Below, in pieces: positions 58,728 through 64,000 of a DNA stretch of 64,000 nt. The notes under the pieces are model-generated. The model did no database searches and was not told the origin of the DNA. It worked only from the letters and a program-made list of their open reading frames with translations. Location: positions 1-64,000 of the forward strand of contig JAJSPD010000075.1 of NCBI GenBank assembly GCA_021307315.1, written 5' to 3'. A program made the position numbers and the translations under genes. Source of the DNA: Bisporella sp. PMI_857 (Eukaryota; Ascomycota; Leotiomycetes; Helotiales; Helotiaceae). How positions within the stretch are numbered: position 1 is the first letter of the stretch; each line of letters starts with the position of its first letter.

Positions 58728-59810
58728 TTGAGCCTGAGTATTGAACGGTCTGCACGTCTGCTATTCGATGTAGCAAGAGTTATAAGCGGAATTACTTAGA
58801 TTGCGATCCACATTATCTAGCCACGAAGGCTAAAATGGTGGAGATGGGTCTGAAATGAAAAGGTTGATAAAAAGGTTTGAGGCTGAGGCTCCAGCTGAGC
58901 TTAGGTAAAAGTGATCGCCGGCGCATATAGTAGCGACGAATGGCGTTGCGCCGGTAAAGCCATCAACTGGCCATCCCCCATTTTGATAAATGGGCACACC
59001 AATCGCGCTATACAGTACATCTTAGCATTGCTATTAAGAAAGGTGTTTGGAGGTTTTTTTGTGGTTTTGGGTCATGTCACATAATTAGCAAATAGAAGGG
59101 CCACTCATAAAAGGCTGTAGAAGCCCGTAGAAACTGCAGTGGAATGGCCACTTGTCCTCTCTGTATGAACCGCGGCAACGATCTTTCCATTTTGCCTCCC
59201 ACTTTGTCGACTCAGAAGGCATGCCAATATGGAAAACACCGATTTTGACTGGCTAAACGGCAATTGAGTTTCAAAATCTCGAGTTTTCGGCTTTTGACAG
59301 CCCCAAAGCCGGCACAGCTGCCGAACCAGCCAGCCAAGCCACGAACGAGTCGACCAAACAGGTGGTGAACATGCATTACCACTTCTCCGACTAAGTAGTT
59401 AGGAAGCGGACAAGCAATATAATAAAAATAACCCTGTATGCATCCATTATGACTTCCGATGGAAGATTTCCCAGCGTGAAAAAATCAGAGTTAGGCATAT
59501 TTGCTCGAACACAGATCTCGATATCGTTTTACCTCCGAGCGATTTTTGGAAAATAATATTCCAAGCACGACTTGAAAGCTTTTTACAAAACGAGAATAAG
59601 TTTTCTGGAAATATTTATACATTGTAACGACGCAAGGAATCACGGGCTAGAATAGAGGCATATGGGAGTGCGTACAATAGGCTGACAGTGATTGCCTTAT
59701 AGGTCTACCTACGAAGGATACAAAAACATGAGGAACAACTGTAGAGAGTTGGAGCAGGCCCTTTATATAGGCGACTCCGACTCTCCCCCGTATCGGCTCT
59801 GAAACCCCTC
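58728..59810. other. Spacer upstream of the HET gene
   Basis: Presumed promoter region of the HET gene; otherwise no feature I can support. Confidence 0.35.
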
Positions 59811-60064
59811 TGTCACGACCCTGACTTCTTAGACGGAGCTCAGCACCGGACACCCTAAAGCTCGGACGGAGCTCAGCACCGGACATCCTAAAGCTCGCTT
59901 ATACTGGCCTCCGGCCAGCTTCCTGTATATAGAGCGCTGCTTTCCTTCCCTTCTTCTGTCTGTAGCTTGTTCTCTTAGTTATAGCAATTGATAGTTGTTC
60001 ACACCTTTGAGTCCTTCCACCTGGATCTACGGATCGAGATCCCTGTTCAGCTTGAGTTGTTACA
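59811..60064 (+). mobile_element. Solo LTR, family R1, copy 3
   Basis: It starts TGTCACGACCCTGA and ends GAGTTGTTACA, with TATATAGAGCGCTG. It contains an extra direct duplication: CGGAGCTCAGCACCGGACA plus CCTAAAGCTCG occurs twice (about 59834-59894), which makes it longer than copy 1. Confidence 0.7.
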
Positions 60065-61499
60065 GCAAAGAGCAAAAAAAAGAAGAAACGCGCTACAGAG
60101 GCTCAAAAGCAACAAAAAGCTGCCGATGCTAGTCTCTGGAGCTGACTTTACGAGCTTTATCGCTGCAGAGCTAAACACTGTAAGCAAAGACTTTACTGCT
60201 TGCCGGACGAACGAAGAAATCACCGTAACTGCTACCAGCCCAGTTGGAAAAGATTGTTTGTTACATTAAAGCCAACATAAAAAAAGTAAAACAAAGGAAA
60301 ACGTCAATGTTAACATTGAAATTCTACTTTACATTTTCTGAAATGTATTAAATAACAGCTTTAAGCGGAAAGCAGATAGCCTTTCTGACTGTCGTTATTG
60401 TAAAGTCCATGTTCCAGAAACTACACCTAGCCAAGATTCTGTAGACGTAGAAAGAAATAGACGGGCCAAACTTGATGGTAAAACTTAAGGTACTGCCAGG
60501 CATTGCATTGCAATTTGTGAGCAATATTAAAAAATTCTTGCGAAAAGAAAATGAGGTACCACTCCACTTGTAGCAACGCCGCGTACTTGATACGTGGTTG
60601 CTGGTAAGTAGAATGTGGTAAAAGTTCATGATTGCTACTACTGCTACAATGCGTTCTCTTTGTCAGAAATAGGGTTTATTAGGCAAGAGGAGTCAGTTAG
60701 AGGATCTGTGAGGGTATCACGGTGATGGAAATACAGGCTTGTATGAGCGTTACAGATGATGATATTATCTACAGTTCTGAGCTGTAAATGAGGGGAAATG
60801 ATGTCAGGATTTGAGAATCTAGGTAGCTGACATGTCCCTGACTAAGTGGGGAACGCTAGCGCGGAAGACTTTTCACACACGCACAGTTCTACAATTTTGT
60901 ATCATCACACACATATAGACAACAATAGAGAGCCTGAACGGCATCCCCAATACCTTCTGAATATCATTGTGTATTTCTCGTTCTATCAAATGATTTCTAG
61001 CTCCTTGGCCTACTTACGTAAGCCGATTCCTGACACTCTTATATGCTACAGGTGGTCATGTGACTGAGTCCTTTGTTCACTCCTCCATTCACCCTCCCAT
61101 TCACACCCCTTTGTTCACTCCCCCATTCACTCCCCCATTGACTCAGGACCATACCAACAGAAAAAAAGTTTTAAGCACAAGAATATTTCTAGGGTTTGTT
61201 GTTTATTTTTATAGTATTATTTAGGAAGCTGTGTAATAAATAATCCTGCGTAACGAAAGTAATTCTCTGCAATGTGTGCATCGTTACTGATGGTATGCCC
61301 CCTCCTTACCTTCCACGGGGCAAAAGGCACAGCTCTAGGCCGTGCTCTTGCTCTTGATGGATATGGTAATTGTTGTTGTATTAGGTTCTACTCTAGATTC
61401 TACAAAATGGGGGGTTGTGCGGGCCACGTGACCTGGTGGGTCGTATGTGGATCCGTAAACCCCTACTTCCTACAGTTACTTACTACATCAATACACTAC
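60065..61499. other. Spacer with weak coding-like relics
   Basis: A Lys-rich short frame follows the LTR (to 60269) and a 93-codon minus-strand stretch lies at 60348-60629; neither is recognised. A block near 61292-61327 repeats one at 13000-13035. No gene is supported. Confidence 0.3.
61071..61143. repeat. Short CCCATTCACTC-type tandem repeat
   Basis: TTGTTCACTCC, CCATTCACCCTCC, CCATTCACACCCC and CCATTCACTCCCC-like units recur five to six times. Low-complexity, pyrimidine-rich. Confidence 0.6.
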
Positions 61500-62490
61500 T
61501 CTAAAAACATTTTGAACTTCTTTAAAACGAAATTCTTGTTTTCGTGCTACTTTTTTTTTATAAATTTTTTAAGCACTCCGAAATGCTTTTCAATAAAGTT
61601 GAAATCAAGCGAGTATAGTAATTGTAACAAATAGAGGGCAGCAGGAGGGATTTGCAATATAACAGATAAGGATACGTGGCTAGCGATGTAGTTTCAATAG
61701 TGATGAATTGATATTAGAAGTATGCTTGTAAGTCTAACATGGAAAGAAAAACTCAAGCTTGCTTTGTTCAGAAAGCTCTAGCTGTTCCTTATATCTTTCA
61801 CTGTGCTGTAGCTGTGAGCCTGTGGCTGCTGGAGCTGCTCTAGCTGTAAGCCTGTGGCTGGCCATGGGCGGAGCGTGCCGCTTGCAGCCCTGAAAGTACT
61901 ACAGCTGAAAAGCCTTCGGCTGGCTGTTAGGCTGTCACGATGGCCGTCTTAAACCGACCCTGGCTGTTATAGTAATATAGCAACTAAGCAATAAAATCTT
62001 TAAAACAATCACTGTTTGTTGATCTTTAGTATACTCGCTTTAGTACAATGCTATTTTGCGCATATGCCAGGAAAATGTGTTATTGTTTTCCACGGCTAAA
62101 CTTTGTGACTTAGACTAGGAAAGAACTTTTTGGAGACTACTTCCAGCGCTTATACCCAGCTTTTCCATCGCAGCCGGACTTATCGACAAAAACAAGCTGG
62201 TAAGACTTGTACTTCGATATTCTATATAGATAATAATCTCGAAAGTCAGCGTTACGTTGTTGTGCAATACGACGGATCGTAGTTTTTATCCAGTTCGTCG
62301 ACTGCAGAATCCGACCGATCGAACGTTCCGAAATCTTTTTACGATATTGCCGATAAAGGAGATCTGCTATTTCGCATCGATATAAGTAGGGCTGTTTATT
62401 TAGTGCATTAAAGAATGTTTTTTTTCATAAAGGATGTAATGCAGCTACGACGGCCGCGTTTTGTTTTTGGAGTGGGCATTTCGGGCTGCT
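61500..62490 (-). pseudogene. Decayed Tc1/mariner transposon interrupted by a solo LTR
   Basis: On the minus strand, in order: the linker EMPTPKTKRGRRSCIT (near 62480), YLYRCEIADLLYRQYRKK and ISERSIGRILQS (second HTH), then IRRIAQQRNADFRDYYLYRI and LVFVDKSGCDGKAG with the first catalytic Asp. Beyond a nested LTR (61623-61971) comes YSLDFNFIEKHFGVLKKFIK with the family's SPDFNPIE-like third-acid region. Frames change several times and stops are present. It is the same family as the fragment at 35180-35405. Confidence 0.8.
61623..61971 (+). mobile_element. Solo LTR, family R5, copy 2, nested in the Tc1 relic
   Basis: It runs from TGTAACAAATAGAGGG to GGCTGTTATA (last bases changed from TGTTACA). 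It is flanked on both sides by GTAAT (61618-61622 and 61972-61976). The Tc1 sequence continues on each side, so the LTR element inserted into the transposon and later recombined to a solo LTR. Confidence 0.9.
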
Positions 62491-62500
62491 GTCTTTTCTG

Positions 62501-64000
62501 TGTCACGTCCCGTGCTCCCGAGCACACGTGACCTATATTAGCCGAGCTCTCGGAGCGCCTCATGTATATATAGCCTGCGCCAACAAACAGAATGGAAGTT
62601 ATTCGGCCGTATATAATAGCGCCGTGGGAAAATCGACTCACTACTACACTGGATTTCAGTACAGAAGAAGCGGTGCACGTTACTGCTCACGGGGTTCGAA
62701 TTGCGACAAGCTCGTCCGCAAAGAAAGGAATAGTTGGGATAGGCGGAGCTATTCACGACACGCTCGGCATTAGAGAACCAAGCGCATTTTCAGTTACATT
62801 AGGAACAAGAACGGAACAGAACCCGTACACGGCCGAACTTGCAGCGATAGCGATGGCGATGAAACAGTTACCACCGGACTTAATAGGAAGGCAAATCGCG
62901 ATTTTTTCAAGCAACCAAGGAGCCCTGCTAGCAACGAACCAACCAAAGCATCAATCAGGGCAAACTAGTATTAAAGAAATCTACGAAGCAGTTTCTACGC
63001 TCAGGAAAAGAGGCAACTCTATTCGTACAATATGGATCCCGTCTCAAGAAAACCTCGAGCTAAGCAAAAAAGCAAAAGAAGCCGCACAACAAGCTACCGA
63101 ACCAGGCCGAACAGCGCAAAAGCAATGCTATCAAGCTAAATCTACAACTATAAGCAAAAGAAATGCGGAAAGAAATGCAGAAAAAGCAATAAGAACACTA
63201 CCCGACACAGTAGGAAAGTACTCTAAAGAAATAGATACTGCACTGCCAGGAAAACATACTCGTACTTTATATGACAGTCTTAATCGGAAAGAAGCGAGCG
63301 TGTTAGCACAGCTTCGTACAGGAATGATACATTTGAACGGGTACCTTTATCGTATTGGAGCGGCGGAATCTGACCAATGTGCTTGCGGACAGGCTACAGA
63401 AACCGTCAAGCACTTTCTTTTCCGATGCACGAAATGGGACACTTACCGTACGCAAATGGTAGCACAAACAGATACAAGAAGAGGCAACCTTTCTTTCTAC
63501 CTCGGAGGAAAGGCTTTATCTGACCCAGAAAAATGGGTACCAAATATAAACGCAGTGCGAACAACGATCAAGTTTGCTATTGCTACAGGACGCCTAGACA
63601 AAGAACTAGAACAGGCAGCTAACTCGCTGCAACAGCACACCCCATTTTATTCCCTATCCTAACTAACCCGACTAACCCTATATCACTCTCGTGTCCCCAG
63701 CAGGCCTCGCTTCAATCGCCGACGATAGGACACTGAACACTTGGAGGAATTAACTTCAAATTAACCTGTTACTAATCATGCACGAGATCTCGTTGACTAT
63801 GTACTACTGAAAGTGGAAAATATTGGCAGAGGCAATTTTGTATGGGCTGAAGGAGGCATTGGAAACCGAAGGAAATGTATATTATGTAATATAGACTAAG
63901 GCCCTCTAGGCTTAGCCGGGCGTAATAAAACTACTACTACTATATAGCCTGCTCTCCTCGAGCTCCTCTTCCTTCCTCAGCTATAGATCTCGTATGATAC
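62501..64000 (+). mobile_element. R3 LTR split by a LINE insertion
   Basis: 62501-62578 matches the first part of the R3 LTR (TGTCACGTCCCGTGCTC...TATATAGCCTGC) and 63941-64000 continues it (TATATAGCCTGCTCTCC...CGTATGATAC), compared with the uninterrupted copy at 14019-14317. The LTR runs off the window at 64000. It sits at the 5' side of the Tc1 relic. Confidence 0.85.
62579..63940 (+). mobile_element. 5'-truncated LINE (Tad-like) with 12-bp target duplication
   Basis: Its ends are set by the duplicated target TATATAGCCTGC (62567-62578 and 63941-63952) and by a 3' tail ending in ACTACTACTAC. It holds one long frame, 62592-63662: an RNase H-like region (VGIGGAIHD, NPYTAELAAIAMAM, IFSSNQGALLA), a linker with VGKYSKEIDTALPGKHTR, and a Cys/His motif C-x-C-x8-H-x4-C around QCACGQATETVKHFLFRC. 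Reverse transcriptase and endonuclease are absent, so it is dead on arrival. Of the usual RNase H acids only the Glu of AEL is visible; the first Asp, the Asp of the SDN motif and the final Asp appear replaced. The same family occurs at 648-1560. Confidence 0.88.

Noticed and set aside
1..64000. Reassigned stop codons (TAG/TAA read as Gln) as an explanation for the many in-frame stops
   Set aside because: Some stops replace Trp, intact genes end at ordinary TAA/TAG/TGA, and no such code is known in this fungal group.
1..64000. Giant Starship-type transposon carrying the NLR genes
   Set aside because: I see no tyrosine-recombinase (DUF3435) captain gene or matching element ends in the window.
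1..64000. tRNA genes and CRISPR arrays
   Set aside because: GGTTCGAA-like strings (e.g. near 2258, 34255 and 62692) fall inside coding relics and lack a cloverleaf; no spaced direct repeats of CRISPR type are present.

Overview
This window looks like an accessory, transposon-rich region of a filamentous ascomycete (Pezizomycotina). The signs are HET domains, NACHT and NB-ARC (NLR-type) receptors with WD40, TPR or ankyrin arrays, GT-AG introns mostly of 46-62 bp with CTAAC/CTAAT-like branch sites, fungal Tc1/mariner, hAT, copia and LINE relics, and many solo LTRs. I see no tRNA, rRNA or CRISPR.

Layout. 1-1560: a GC-rich hairpin, a solo LTR and a LINE 3' fragment. 1818-6755: a nearly complete ABCC-type ABC transporter with one in-frame stop. 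7150-13925: solo LTRs, a decayed hAT element, a TPR fragment, a TA-flanked MITE and debris. 14019-19024: an LTR abuts a broken SesA-sigma effector-like gene, tail-to-tail with a NACHT-WD40 NLR. 19785-21363: a composite with inverted ends and minisatellites. 21862-28781: a BIR-domain gene and a very large C2H2 / STAND-N / AAA / pyruvate-kinase-fragment / ankyrin gene, both interrupted. 30122-39390: two convergent HET-NB-ARC-TPR NLRs, the first intact and the second with two frameshifts, separated by copia and Tc1 relics. 41059-44906: a broken membrane-ankyrin gene ending in a tandemly duplicated intron. 46629-50353: an intact PNP-NB-ARC-TPR NLR whose frame runs directly into the DNA-binding half of a Tc1/mariner transposase. 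53013-58727: a NACHT protein and a HET protein, each with one stop. 59811-64000: nested insertions (Tc1, solo LTR, another LTR, LINE).

Taken together this is a cluster of nonself-recognition / programmed-cell-death type genes: four NLRs with recognisable receptor repeats or STAND cores, one further NACHT protein, one solo HET protein and one amyloid-motif relic. Most carry only one to three disabling changes, often CAG/CAA/TGG turned into a stop by a C-to-T type change, so they are recent pseudogenes. Two receptors are fully open: the HET-NB-ARC-TPR gene with nine nearly identical 42-residue repeats, and the PNP-NB-ARC-TPR-transposase fusion. Exon boundaries were worked out by eye from splice signals, reading frame and family conservation; they are not backed by transcripts.
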